Source: Ignavibacteria bacterium
GTDB taxonomy: Bacteria > Bacteroidota > Ignavibacteria > Tepidaquicellales > OLB5
Assembly (NCBI GenBank): GCA_020852705.1
Contig: JADZAP010000009.1
Coordinates: forward strand, 1 to 64,000
Length of the DNA: 64,000 nt
Reading direction: 5' to 3'
Part shown: piece by piece, positions 42,070 through 50,147 of the stretch
Numbering within the stretch: the stretch's first letter is position 1
Layout of the letters: the number at the start of each line of letters is the position of its first letter
Program-made: the position numbers and the translations under genes
Notes under the pieces: generated by a model
Database searches by the model: none
The model's input: the letters and a program-made list of their open reading frames with translations, nothing else
Told to the model about the DNA's origin: nothing

Positions 42070-42804
42070 TTATAGTGTGGTGTAGTATCTTGTCATTTGT
42101 TTTTCAAGCTCAATTGCTTTTGGAAATAATATATTGTTTTCAAGGTGAATATGTATATGCAGGTCTGCTTCAAACTCTTTAAGTTCACCATATAATACTC
42201 TGTATGTACCGCAGGCATCATTTGGAGGGTTATATCCGTCTGAAAGAGTGTTTATAGTATCTAACATTATTCCTGCTCCATCATGCTCGTGCTCCATAAC
42301 TTTAAGCGGGTTACTAACAGAACCAAATGGTGCAGCGGGTATTTCTATATTATTTTTTTTGGCAAAGCTCAATTTTTTTATATAAGGAAACAGCATTCTT
42401 TCTTCTTTTGCCATGTGTTCTAGCAACTCATCTTTAAGATCATTAAAAACTATGCTGATATTTGCAAGTTCAGGATGACGCTCACCGTGTGCATTTACAA
42501 CTTTTTGCAGGTGATGCTCTATAGTTGAAATTGAATTATTAACATAAGAGTGATGATTGTTAATAATATAATCAACCAAAAAATCTGCTTCCCATTTTTC
42601 AAAATGAGTTTGTGTTGGGTTAGAAGCATTTGCATTTACAAGTTCATCAATAAGTTTTTCTGCATCAACTCCTTTTTCAATGCAGGCATTTTCAATGGTT
42701 TTTTTACCGCCGCAGCAGAAATCAAGCCCATAGCTTTCAAAAACACGGGCAGTGTGAAAATTTTGTGATACTACATCACCAATTTTTGTTTCTTTCTGAA
42801 TCAT
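42070..42804 (-). CDS. ric: RIC-type iron-sulfur cluster repair di-iron protein (ScdA/YtfE)
   Basis: A 244-residue RIC protein. The N-terminal ScdA_N domain has DFCCGG (C30 and C31) and the rest is a hemerythrin-like di-iron bundle with several His and Glu ligands (HHSYVNNS, HERHPEL, EHMAKEE, MEHEHDG and HIHLENNILFP). It repairs iron-sulfur clusters damaged by nitric oxide. It is the first gene of the nos operon, and its promoter holds a Crp/Fnr-type site, fitting an NO- or low-oxygen-induced response. Confidence 0.95.
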   Translation of the reverse strand: MIQKETKIGDVVSQNFHTARVFESYGLDFCCGGKKTIENACIEKGVDAEKLIDELVNANASNPTQTHFEKWEADFLVDYIINNHHSYVNNSISTIEHHLQKVVNAHGERHPELANISIVFNDLKDELLEHMAKEERMLFPYIKKLSFAKKNNIEIPAAPFGSVSNPLKVMEHEHDGAGIMLDTINTLSDGYNPPNDACGTYRVLYGELKEFEADLHIHIHLENNILFPKAIELEKQMTRYYTTL

Positions 42805-42840
42805 TTGCTTTTTTAATTTTTTAGTTTTATTTTTCTAATA

Positions 42841-42848
42841 CAAAATTA
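42841..42848 (-). promoter_or_regulatory. TAnnTTTG minus-7 element of the nos operon
   Basis: On the minus strand this reads TAATTTTG, a full match to the Bacteroidota-type minus-7 consensus. The start of transcription would lie near 42835, about 30 nt before the RIC start codon. Confidence 0.55.
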
Positions 42849-42870
42849 ACGTTATTTAATTGTATTGCCT

Positions 42871-42884
42871 TTGACTTAAGTCAA
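42871..42884. promoter_or_regulatory. Crp/Fnr-type operator TTGAC-TTAA-GTCAA
   Basis: A perfect 14-bp palindrome. Its centre is about 42 bp from the start of transcription expected from the minus-7 element at 42841-42848, which is the class II activator position. It is the expected site of a Dnr/NnrR/Fnr-type regulator, possibly the crp-like gene at 13728-14417. Confidence 0.75.
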
Positions 42885-43074
42885 TATGCTTAAAATTTAT
42901 GGATTATATAGCTGGAATTTATGGAGTTAAAACAGGAATTGAGGATTTAAATCAGATATGTTTTCACTAACTCAAAAAATCAACAGCTTGAGATTTGTTT
43001 TTAGTGCTGCAGATGTTAGGTTGAAAATAAAAAAGGATCAAGAAAAATAAATTTAAAATATGTTAAGCAGTATG

Positions 43075-43263
43075 TTAAACAGTTTTATTTATATTATTCG
43101 GCTTAAAGCCAATAGATAACAAAAAGACTTCGTCAACATTTTTCAGGGCATTAAGGGCTGTTAAAACAGCTCCATCAGATTTAAATACAGTTTTACCGGC
43201 AGTATTATCGGTATAATTAATGCCAACAAACGAAATGAATATTTTGGGTTTAGGTTTTTTCAC
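43075..43263 (-). pseudogene. Possible N-terminal fragment of a CARF-like/RtcR-like protein
   Basis: A 62-codon frame starting at GTG. The sequence has a Rossmann-like first strand (PKIFISFVG), then a loop, then SDGAVLTALNALKNVDEVFLL, which reminds me of the N terminus of CARF-domain and RtcR-type proteins of defence and RNA-repair loci. It stops after NNINKTV, far short of any complete domain, in a stretch full of remnants. Treat it as a broken gene; the family link is a by-eye resemblance. Confidence 0.35.
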
Positions 43264-43335
43264 TGTTTGATATCCCTAAATTATCCTTTTATAATTTGTT
43301 TTTTTAAGCTATTGTACATATTGCATTTTTACATA

Positions 43336-43418
43336 GTGATAGGCCTGTGTGCCTGTCACACTTGTTTATGCGTATAACGATACCACGGTTATTTCTTATG
43401 GACGACACACAGGTCGTC
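43336..43418. repeat. Pair of REP-like hairpins with complementary loops
   Basis: Hairpin 1 (43336-43359) has GTGATAGGC and GCCTGTCAC around the loop CTGTGT. Hairpin 2 (43401-43418) has GACGAC and GTCGTC around the loop ACACAG. The two loops are exact reverse complements, so the hairpins are inverted copies of one loop with different, internally paired stems. It lies next to a dead RAYT transposase, the enzyme family that moves REP elements. Confidence 0.65.
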
Positions 43419-43441
43419 AGCTACGGGAGTATTGATAATAA

Positions 43442-43678
43442 TTTACCGTGTATATGATTAGGCATGATAATAAACTGATCAAGGATTATATTTTTAAATT
43501 TATTTTCAATTTCAAACCACCATTTTTAAATCATTAAACCAGCTTCGGTTAGAAATGAGTTTTCATCTTTAATTTCAGAAAGAACATGATGATTATCATA
43601 AACACAAATTGTCAGGAAATATGAATAACCCAATGAGTAACCAAAACCTTTCAGTCTGTTTGGTTTTCTGAATTTCAT
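43442..43678 (-). pseudogene. REP-associated tyrosine transposase (RAYT, Y1/TnpA-like) remnant
   Basis: Reading the minus strand from the ATG at 43678 gives MKFRKPNRLKGFGYSLGYSY, then FLTICVYD, an in-frame TAA (43526-43528) after about 50 codons, and in the same frame ILDQFIIMPNHIHGK. The last is the HxH (His-hydrophobic-His) catalytic motif of Y1/RAYT transposases with its usual preceding strand. The frame dies a few codons later, and the rest of the gene, including the catalytic Tyr, is missing. REP-like hairpins lie just beyond. This is a truncated, nonsense-mutated RAYT. Confidence 0.85.
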
Positions 43679-43687
43679 TATTTGCGG

Positions 43688-44515
43688 TTAATACTCAATC
43701 TTTTCAAGGAACAGCCCTGATGGCGGAGCGGTGAATTGTGCGATGGATTCAACTTCACTCTCCGTCCGCCTCTCAATAGAAGTGAGCGGGTGAAGTAAAT
43801 TTACAATTTGATGCGTTTCCATTTTCCCTCTGCCAACTTCAACTAATGTACCAATAATTCTTCGTACCATCTTCCATAAAAAGTGCGAGGCTTTTATACG
43901 GAAATAAATTTTATCTTTATCTTCGGTAATGGTTAATGATTCAACTAAACACTTGGTTGATTTTTCAATATTTGAACGGCTACCCCTTTTTTTTGGTGAG
44001 GAGATTTTTGGCGATTTATCGAGTTCCGAAAATGCTTTGAAGTCATGCATACCAATAAATAATGCTGCAGCTTCTTTCATTTTTTTTACACTTAATTTAT
44101 CTTTAACCCACCACACAAAGCGTTTTTCAAACGCCGTGCGGCGTTTTGAAATAATATATAAATACTGCCTTGATTTTGCACTATGCCGTGCATGGAAATC
44201 AGCACGGGCTTTTTCTATTTCAAGTATATTTATATCCCCGGGAAGCTCGTCATTAATTTTCGTTTTCAGTATTTCAGGAGCAAGCATTGTTTCACAATCT
44301 ATATGAGCAACCTGCTCAATTGCATGCACACCTGCATCAGTTCTTCCTGAGCCCTGAAGATCAATAAATTTATTTGTGCCTTTATTTTTTTTAAATACAG
44401 TTTGAATTGCTGTTATAAGAGTGCCCTGTACAGTCTTAACTTTTGATTCACCCGGTTGTTTCTGCCAGCCGGAATAGTTTGCACCGCCATATTCAATATA
44501 AATTTTAAATTTCAT
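43688..44515 (-). CDS. truA: tRNA pseudouridine synthase A
   Basis: A 275-residue TruA. Starting at the second ATG of the frame puts the catalytic Asp of GSGRTDAGVHA at residue 60, as in E. coli, which is why I discard the 11 extra codons upstream. It makes pseudouridine at positions 38-40 of the tRNA anticodon stem. A Lys/Ser-rich insertion (about 175-195, SPKKRGSRSNIEKS) sits between conserved core segments, and the C-terminal HFLWKMVRRIIGTLVEVGRG is intact. Confidence 0.96.
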   Translation of the reverse strand: MKFKIYIEYGGANYSGWQKQPGESKVKTVQGTLITAIQTVFKKNKGTNKFIDLQGSGRTDAGVHAIEQVAHIDCETMLAPEILKTKINDELPGDINILEIEKARADFHARHSAKSRQYLYIISKRRTAFEKRFVWWVKDKLSVKKMKEAAALFIGMHDFKAFSELDKSPKISSPKKRGSRSNIEKSTKCLVESLTITEDKDKIYFRIKASHFLWKMVRRIIGTLVEVGRGKMETHQIVNLLHPLTSIERRTESEVESIAQFTAPPSGLFLEKIEY

Positions 44516-44617
44516 ACTGCAAAGATAGTAATATAGAAATATAAACAAAAAGCACAGATTAAATTATCTGTGCTTTGTGGTTTATAAATTATTATTAAGA
44601 AAATAATTTGAAATATC

Positions 44618-46039
44618 TTATTCGCCGTATTTACGTAAACTTGGTGCTATGCGCTGCCCTGCTGTGTTACCCGGTGCAGCAGTTTTTTTGGTTGGTTTTG
44701 GTTTCTTTGGCGTATCATCATTATCGCATGAACCGCCTGCAAGTGAATTAGAAGAACAATCCCACCAATCTTTAACATAATCCAGATGTCTTCTTATCCA
44801 GTCACGTTTATCTTTAATTTCTGTTGGATCTTTTACGGCATCCATTCCGTCTTTAATGTGCTTATCAGCATTAAATTCATCCATATTACTGGGTAAACTT
44901 CCTTTACCCGGGTTGTTTGAGTCCTTGCGATACTTAGCAATTTTTTTAAAAAAATCATTAGCGGCTGATAAGCGTGCTTTATAATTTGCCGCAGAAGGAT
45001 CCTGCGGATATGATTTGAACTCAGTTATATTTTTTAGTTCTTTGCCGTCACCGCGTATCATCCAGCCTTGGTTTTCTACAAGTTCCTCTTCACCTGCGTT
45101 TACTCCTGTGAATTTAATTGATTTGAATCGGTATATAGGATAATATTTTCCGTCATCGCCTTTCATAACATCACTTCCCGGTTCATCAATGTAGCTGATC
45201 TCAATTTTATCGCCATTTTTTTCAAATAGTGTAACCCGTCCTTTATCGTCACGTGTAACATTTACCGATTGTGGGCGGTAAAGTTCTAATATTGATTTAG
45301 AGTATCCTTGGGGCATCATTCTCATATAAAATCCATCACCAATATAAGCCCAGTTACCCGGGTCAACTTGTTTCTTCAACAAATTTGAAGGAGGGTCGCC
45401 AGGGAGCACTGCCATACTTTCAATATCTTCAAAACTGCTCGAAGGGTCTGTTAACTTTCCTCGCAGGTCTTTGTAAAATTTAGCGGTTGATCTAACTTCG
45501 TCCGGTAAAATGTCTAATGGCATATCACTGATGCCAATGCTTAAGTCTGCAATTTCAGCTGGAGTTAATAGCGGTTTAACGCGAAGCTGAAGATCGGGCT
45601 GAAGCTCAGTAAATTTTGCTCCGGCAATAATTGCCCAAAGAAGAAGTTGAATATCTGATTGTGCAATTTCGGGATGTTCTACCGAACGGTTAAGAATATT
45701 TGTAACAAGATTATCAAGCTTGCCCTTTATTGGAGCTATTAAATGACCCGAACCCTTTGTGGGACCATGTGTGCCCGCTTTTAAACAATAACTTTGAACC
45801 GTCATACGGTAATAACCCGGACCTAATGGTGCGTTATAGTCAGCAGGTTCAGTGGGTTCATAATATGTGTCAATATCATTTACCCAAAATGCCACAGGGT
45901 AGGCATCGTCAATTGAGGTAGTAATATTTTTTTCTTCAAGTATATCAGGCACAACAGCTTTTTTGAGGAGATCATCAATTTGCGCCAGTGTAATAAAGGG
46001 TGTAAAAACTAATAAAAGAATCAGAAGTTTCTTTTTCAT
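44618..46039 (-). CDS. Secreted protein with a thioester-domain-like Cys/Gln pattern
   Basis: A 473-residue exported protein (signal peptide MKKKLLILLLVFTPFITLAQ; start set at the ATG that gives it). Residues about 75-140 have YYRMTVQSYCLKAGTHGP (Cys 85), and then SDIQLLLWAIIAG (Gln 131). A YC(x)n P ... (T)Q-x-A-[IV]-W pattern is the hallmark of bacterial thioester domains, in which the Cys and Gln side chains form an internal bond that can bind host or surface amines. Here TQxA is IQLL, so the match is partial. The remaining part has mixed strands and a Lys/Pro-rich tail. Function unknown; a surface role is an inference. Confidence 0.6.
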   Translation of the reverse strand: MKKKLLILLLVFTPFITLAQIDDLLKKAVVPDILEEKNITTSIDDAYPVAFWVNDIDTYYEPTEPADYNAPLGPGYYRMTVQSYCLKAGTHGPTKGSGHLIAPIKGKLDNLVTNILNRSVEHPEIAQSDIQLLLWAIIAGAKFTELQPDLQLRVKPLLTPAEIADLSIGISDMPLDILPDEVRSTAKFYKDLRGKLTDPSSSFEDIESMAVLPGDPPSNLLKKQVDPGNWAYIGDGFYMRMMPQGYSKSILELYRPQSVNVTRDDKGRVTLFEKNGDKIEISYIDEPGSDVMKGDDGKYYPIYRFKSIKFTGVNAGEEELVENQGWMIRGDGKELKNITEFKSYPQDPSAANYKARLSAANDFFKKIAKYRKDSNNPGKGSLPSNMDEFNADKHIKDGMDAVKDPTEIKDKRDWIRRHLDYVKDWWDCSSNSLAGGSCDNDDTPKKPKPTKKTAAPGNTAGQRIAPSLRKYGE

Positions 46040-46194
46040 AACCGTAATATTAATTAATTGTAATATTACAAATATAAGTAAATTTAAAGAGAAATCTTCA
46101 GAATAAAGCACTAAAGCACTGTTTATAAAACATTATTTTATTATAATTCTAATGTAAAAAGGCATTTAAACATTTAGGAAAATCTGAGCAAAGA

Positions 46195-46617
46195 TTATTT
46201 TTTCTTTGAAATGAGTGCATCAATACTGTATTTACCTGCACCCAAAAATAGGAGAGCAATAAATACTGAAAACATTTCAGTCGGATAGATTGCACGAAAC
46301 CAAGGATCCAGATTTGAAGTGTGATTCATAAAAGCTACAAACATTACACTTGCCATAAAAAAAGCTGCGGGACGGGTAAAGAGCCCAAGTACCAGCAATA
46401 TACCGCCGCCAAATTCAGAAATTGCAGCCATAAAACCCCAGAATGACGGGGCAAATGTTATACCAATTTTTGCAACCGCTGTGCCAATTTTCGCCCAGAA
46501 TTCCGGTCCCCCGGATATTTTGCCCCAGCCGTGAACTAAAATGAATGAAAGTCCAATTCCCAGCCGAAGAAATAAAATTCCAATATCACGATGCTTATCA
46601 AGAAAGTTTTTAATCAT
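46195..46617 (-). CDS. DoxX family membrane protein
   Basis: A 140-residue, four-helix membrane protein of the DoxX/SURF4-like family, with RLGIGLSFILVHGWGKISGG at the start and GLFTRPAAFFMASVMFVAF in the third helix. Relatives are thiosulfate:quinone oxidoreductase subunits or redox-stress related membrane proteins. No DoxA/DoxD partner is near, so no specific role can be assigned. Confidence 0.88.
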   Translation of the reverse strand: MIKNFLDKHRDIGILFLRLGIGLSFILVHGWGKISGGPEFWAKIGTAVAKIGITFAPSFWGFMAAISEFGGGILLVLGLFTRPAAFFMASVMFVAFMNHTSNLDPWFRAIYPTEMFSVFIALLFLGAGKYSIDALISKKK

Positions 46618-46770
46618 AAAATTTTACAGTTAGTTAATGGTTAGATATGTGTTGAAACACTAATTAAGGGAGATTTAGTTTCAGGAATTAAATATAATTT
46701 TAATTTTTTAATCTGGTATTTTATAGAATCAAATATTATTGGGCAGTTATGTTTTTAACTGTATTTAATA

Positions 46771-47538
46771 CTATTTTACAAACTCATACCTAAGTGAATC
46801 ATTTTCTAAAGAAATAATTAAAGCAGTTGTACTATCAGCATTAATATTTATTCCTTTTGAATATTTTCCAACTGTAACAGATGCTCTGTGATAACCCGGT
46901 GATAGTTTTACATGTTTAATAATTTCCTTTTCATCATCACGCTCTGCAATTAATTTGCTTTTTGGGAAAACAATATTTTGATTTATCTGTATGTAACACT
47001 CTTTGCCAAAAAGTGATGAATCAAGCTTAATCTCATAAGTCTTAAGCTGCTCATTCATCCGGTCTTTTGCAAGTGTTACCATTGCTCTCAGGCAGGCATT
47101 CCATTCAGCTGACCATGAATCCTTAACAAATGTAATTCCGGAATTACTTACTCTTGCATTATTACCTTTACCCCAGTTTAACGAAATGCTTTCACCGCCT
47201 CTGTCATAAACCATTTCTTCGTATGTCTTAATTTTATCAAACCGGTTTTCAACAAATACTCTGTATAACTTATCAAGTTCACTTTCACTTAATTTAAAAT
47301 TTACACGAGAAACAGTACCGCCGAAATTTATAGAATAAAAACAGGAATCTTTGCTAATAAAAATATTTTCTGAGTAGTACATCATACCGCCGCTTAATGA
47401 ATAAGAAAAACGTATATTTTGAGGGCGATTTTCGGGCAGGGGAGAGTTATCCCCCGTGCTTTTTGCACATATAAATCCGCTGAATATGAATAAGGTATAT
47501 AATATAAAAATTGATTGATATTTCATTTTCAATTTCAT
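46771..47538 (-). CDS. Secreted protein of unknown function
   Basis: A 255-residue protein with a signal peptide (hydrophobic 9-24, end near FICAK). The mature region has strand-rich sequence with FSYSLSGGMMYYSENIFISK and ends in a domain with SPGYHRASVTVGKYSKGINI, typical of a small beta-sandwich. The family is not recognised. It stands alone between DoxX and the divergent cupin gene. Confidence 0.65.
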   Translation of the reverse strand: MKLKMKYQSIFILYTLFIFSGFICAKSTGDNSPLPENRPQNIRFSYSLSGGMMYYSENIFISKDSCFYSINFGGTVSRVNFKLSESELDKLYRVFVENRFDKIKTYEEMVYDRGGESISLNWGKGNNARVSNSGITFVKDSWSAEWNACLRAMVTLAKDRMNEQLKTYEIKLDSSLFGKECYIQINQNIVFPKSKLIAERDDEKEIIKHVKLSPGYHRASVTVGKYSKGININADSTTALIISLENDSLRYEFVK

Positions 47539-47679
47539 GATAATTTTCAGTTAGTTATTTTACTGAAGTTTTAGAAGTATTGTTCCTTTAACGCAAAGTT
47601 AAGAAAGTATTTTATAACTTACCCTCATAATTTTTTAAACTACACTTATTTAATCAGGGGAAATTATATTAAAATAATA

Positions 47680-48183
47680 ATGAAAAATGCAGAATATTAT
47701 ATAAAAGCACTTGGACTCAAAAAACATCCTGAAGGCGGATGGTTCACGGAAGTTTACAGATCTGATGAAACTATCAGTAAAGAAAACCTTCCGGAAAGAT
47801 TTCCGGGAGAAAGGAATTTTTCAACATCAATCTATTTTCTTCTGACCTCAGAATCTTTTTCTGCTCTACACCGAATAAAAAGCGATGAACTTTGGCATTT
47901 CCATGCAGGCAGTGCCTGCACAATTTATATGATTGGTGAAGCGGGTAATTATTCTGAAATTATACTGGGAAATGATTTAGATAATGGCGAAGTGTTTCAA
48001 TGTGTAATTCCTAAATGTGTATGGTTTGGGGCAAAGGTAAATTCAACTGAATCATTTACACTTTGCGGCTGCACAGTTTCACCGGGGTTTGATTTTGAAG
48101 ATTTTGAATTGGGAAAAAGGGAAGAGCTTGTAAAGTTATTTCCGCAGCATAAAACAGTAATTGAGAAATTAACAAGAAAATAA
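47680..48183 (+). CDS. Cupin domain protein (DUF985/cupin_5)
   Basis: A 167-residue single-domain cupin of the DUF985 family: LGLKKHPEGGWFTEVYRS, SIYFLLTSESFSALHRIKSD, ELWHFHAG and CTVSPGFDFEDFE are the conserved blocks. It probably binds a nucleotide-sugar or small ligand in a beta barrel. No known reaction can be assigned. Confidence 0.9.
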   Translation: MKNAEYYIKALGLKKHPEGGWFTEVYRSDETISKENLPERFPGERNFSTSIYFLLTSESFSALHRIKSDELWHFHAGSACTIYMIGEAGNYSEIILGNDLDNGEVFQCVIPKCVWFGAKVNSTESFTLCGCTVSPGFDFEDFELGKREELVKLFPQHKTVIEKLTRK

Positions 48184-48331
48184 TTCATATAAATTCCAAT
48201 TTTCAAATAAATCACAAAAGAAAAGAAAACTCATTATATAATAAAATTAATGTCAAATAAATTGTGTACATAATATTGGAAAAAATTAATTAAATTGTTT
48301 ATTATATTTGTATAAATAAATATATACTAAA

Positions 48332-48601
48332 ATGATAGAAACCTGGTTATTAGTTGTTACATTATTTCTGCCAAGAATTGCACTGGCAATTGCATATTTC
48401 AGTCATCAGTTACCTCAAAATAATATTCCGTTTATTGGTGATATACTGTTGTATGTATTTCTGCCCAGATTGCTGATGATAATTTATATTTATGATAATA
48501 TGGGATGGGAAAATCCCTGGTTCTGGATTCATATTGTTGTGGCAATAATTGTTTATGTTAAAGGTTCACATGTAACTTACAAGCGAAAGTTCAGAAAATG
48601 A
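48332..48601 (+). CDS. Small membrane protein
   Basis: An 89-residue protein with two or three hydrophobic helices (about 5-25, 36-55 and 65-80) separated by proline-containing turns, and a basic C-terminal end. It resembles other small integral membrane proteins of this phylum, but no family is recognised. A terminator lies about 90 bp downstream. Confidence 0.6.
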   Translation: MIETWLLVVTLFLPRIALAIAYFSHQLPQNNIPFIGDILLYVFLPRLLMIIYIYDNMGWENPWFWIHIVVAIIVYVKGSHVTYKRKFRK

Positions 48602-48686
48602 AAATAGAAAATAATATACAATAGTTGTATTATGATCAATAATTAAAATGATTAAACAGTAAATTATTATTTATAAAAAAATAGTA

Positions 48687-48718
48687 ACTCCTCTTTATCC
48701 AAAGAGGAGTTTTTTTGT
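48687..48718 (+). terminator. Intrinsic terminator after the small membrane protein gene
   Basis: AACTCCTCTTT and AAAGAGGAGTT pair over a short ATCC loop and are followed by seven T residues. Confidence 0.85.
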
Positions 48719-48734
48719 ATGTCATTTTTGAAAG

Positions 48735-48938
48735 ATAAATTAATATAATTGCCTTGTTACATTTAATTACAAAATAATTCAGTATTTAAACTTATAAATC
48801 GGAACTAAATCTATATATATAAAAGTTAAAGTTTTAAATAGCTAATATACGATTACCTCCGTAAACGCTATTAATCCTGTCATAAACATTCAGTTATGGC
48901 ATAATACAGAAAAAGGGCTTTTTCAAGCCCTTTTTTAA
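48735..48938 (+). ncRNA. Candidate small RNA between two terminators
   Basis: About 200 nt without a coding frame lies between the terminator at 48687-48718 and a second intrinsic terminator (AAAAAGGGCTT / AAGCCCTTTTTT, 48904-48935). Because the first terminator already ends the upstream gene, the second implies its own transcript. A possible hairpin, CATAA...TTATG (around 48880-48900), lies shortly before it. Start and function are not known. Confidence 0.35.
48904..48936 (+). terminator. Second intrinsic terminator upstream of actA
   Basis: Stem AAAAGGGCTT / AAGCCCTTTT with a TTTC-type loop and trailing T residues. There is no gene in the preceding 190 nt. From here to 49169 I see only AT-rich DNA that must contain the act operon promoter. 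Confidence 0.8.
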
Positions 48939-49169
48939 TTTCTAATTTTCACTATCTTTAAACATATTTTGTTTAGAAGATTTTTAGTGTAAAAATTTTT
49001 CTCTTATTTTAAATAACGAATTTAAACTCATATCACTTCTTTCTTAAGTATTGTTTATCATGAAATGAAAATTGATAAAGAAGTACAGATTATTTTAAAT
49101 AGTGCAAAAAAATATATAGAAAATTAAAATTTTATTTTATATTTTATATACTGTATTATTACTAACTGA

Positions 49170-49763
49170 ATGAAAAAATTTCTACTTGATTACGGCATCA
49201 AAGTACGTTTGCCGATTATCCTTTTTGTTGCTGCAGCTTCATTTGCTTTAACTTACTATATAACCTATGCTGAACGCACGGGTATTGGTTACCAGCCCGA
49301 GCAGCCGATTGCTTATTCACATAAATTGCATGCCGGTGATATGGGCATTGATTGCCAGTATTGTCACGTAGGTGTCGAAAAATCAAGGGTTGCCAGTGTC
49401 CCTTCGGTGAATGTATGCATGGGATGCCATTCTGTTGCAAGGAAAGACCAGCCTGAGATTCAGAAATTAACCAAATATTACAACGAAAATAAGCCTATTC
49501 CATGGAAAAGGATTCACAGGGTACCTGATTTTGTGTATTTTAACCATAGTGTTCATGTAAACAAGGGCATAGTTTGCCAGGATTGCCATGGTCAGGTACA
49601 GGCAATGGATACTGTTATTAATAATAAGTATAAAACTACAGGTCAGGTTAATTCATTTACAATGGGTGCCTGCCTTGACTGCCATCGTAATTCACATGAA
49701 AAATTCCCGAACCTTCCAAACCTGAACAAAGGTCCGGAAAACTGCTCGGCTTGTCACAGGTAG
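49170..49763 (+). CDS. actA: ActA, pentaheme cytochrome c of alternative complex III
   Basis: A 197-residue membrane-anchored cytochrome c. One N-terminal transmembrane helix (about 12-32) is followed by five CxxCH heme sites, at C62, C83, C136, C168 and C192, and by extra histidines for bis-His ligation. Five hemes are normal for ActA. It passes electrons within alternative complex III, the quinol:cytochrome c oxidoreductase that replaces bc1 in this group. It opens the act operon. Confidence 0.95.
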   Translation: MKKFLLDYGIKVRLPIILFVAAASFALTYYITYAERTGIGYQPEQPIAYSHKLHAGDMGIDCQYCHVGVEKSRVASVPSVNVCMGCHSVARKDQPEIQKLTKYYNENKPIPWKRIHRVPDFVYFNHSVHVNKGIVCQDCHGQVQAMDTVINNKYKTTGQVNSFTMGACLDCHRNSHEKFPNLPNLNKGPENCSACHR

Positions 49764-49870
49764 TTATTAAGCAGAAAACAGTAATGTTTATAGTTTTAGT
49801 ACCTTTAAAAAAAGCTTTATTTATTTCAAACAAAAAAGTTCTTATATTATAGTATAGAAATTATATTAAA

Positions 49871-50101
49871 ATGAATTCCAATAGTTCCAATAACTCCAAA
49901 AAGATACTACGCAGGAATTTTTTTCTGTATCTTTCAGCAGGTATTGCTGCAGCAGCGGCAATTACTAAGCTTCCGTTCAGATTATTTCAGAATAAAGTAA
50001 AAGCAGAAACAAGCATTAAGATAAAAGCAAATCCTTTTGCTGTAAAAAGAGAAGCTAACGATGATACGATAAAGCTGAGCGGAGGAAGAACAAATGGATA
50101 A
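49871..50101 (+). CDS. Small twin-arginine protein between actA and actB
   Basis: A 76-residue protein with KILRRNFFLYLSAGIAAAAA, a twin-arginine-like motif plus hydrophobic helix (about 14-33), then a short hydrophilic tail. It has no cofactor motif. It overlaps actB by 8 nt, so translation is coupled. It may be a small subunit or assembly factor of ACIII, or the remnant of a Rieske-type protein. Its presence at this place in the operon is the main clue. Confidence 0.65.
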   Translation: MNSNSSNNSKKILRRNFFLYLSAGIAAAAAITKLPFRLFQNKVKAETSIKIKANPFAVKREANDDTIKLSGGRTNG

Positions 50102-50147
50102 AAAGGATCGTATGGATAAAAAGGATCGTATGGATAAAAAGGATTTG
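50094..50147 (+). repeat. Triple 18-nt tandem repeat at the actB start
   Basis: ATGGATAAAAAGGATCGT is present two full times and a third time with a changed end, so the reading frame begins MDKKDR-MDKKDR-MDKKD with three in-frame start codons (50094, 50112 and 50130). Confidence 0.9.

Noticed and set aside
43336-43418. Possible CRISPR repeats
   Set aside because: Only two hairpins, in inverted orientation and with different stems, and no spacers or cas genes in the window.
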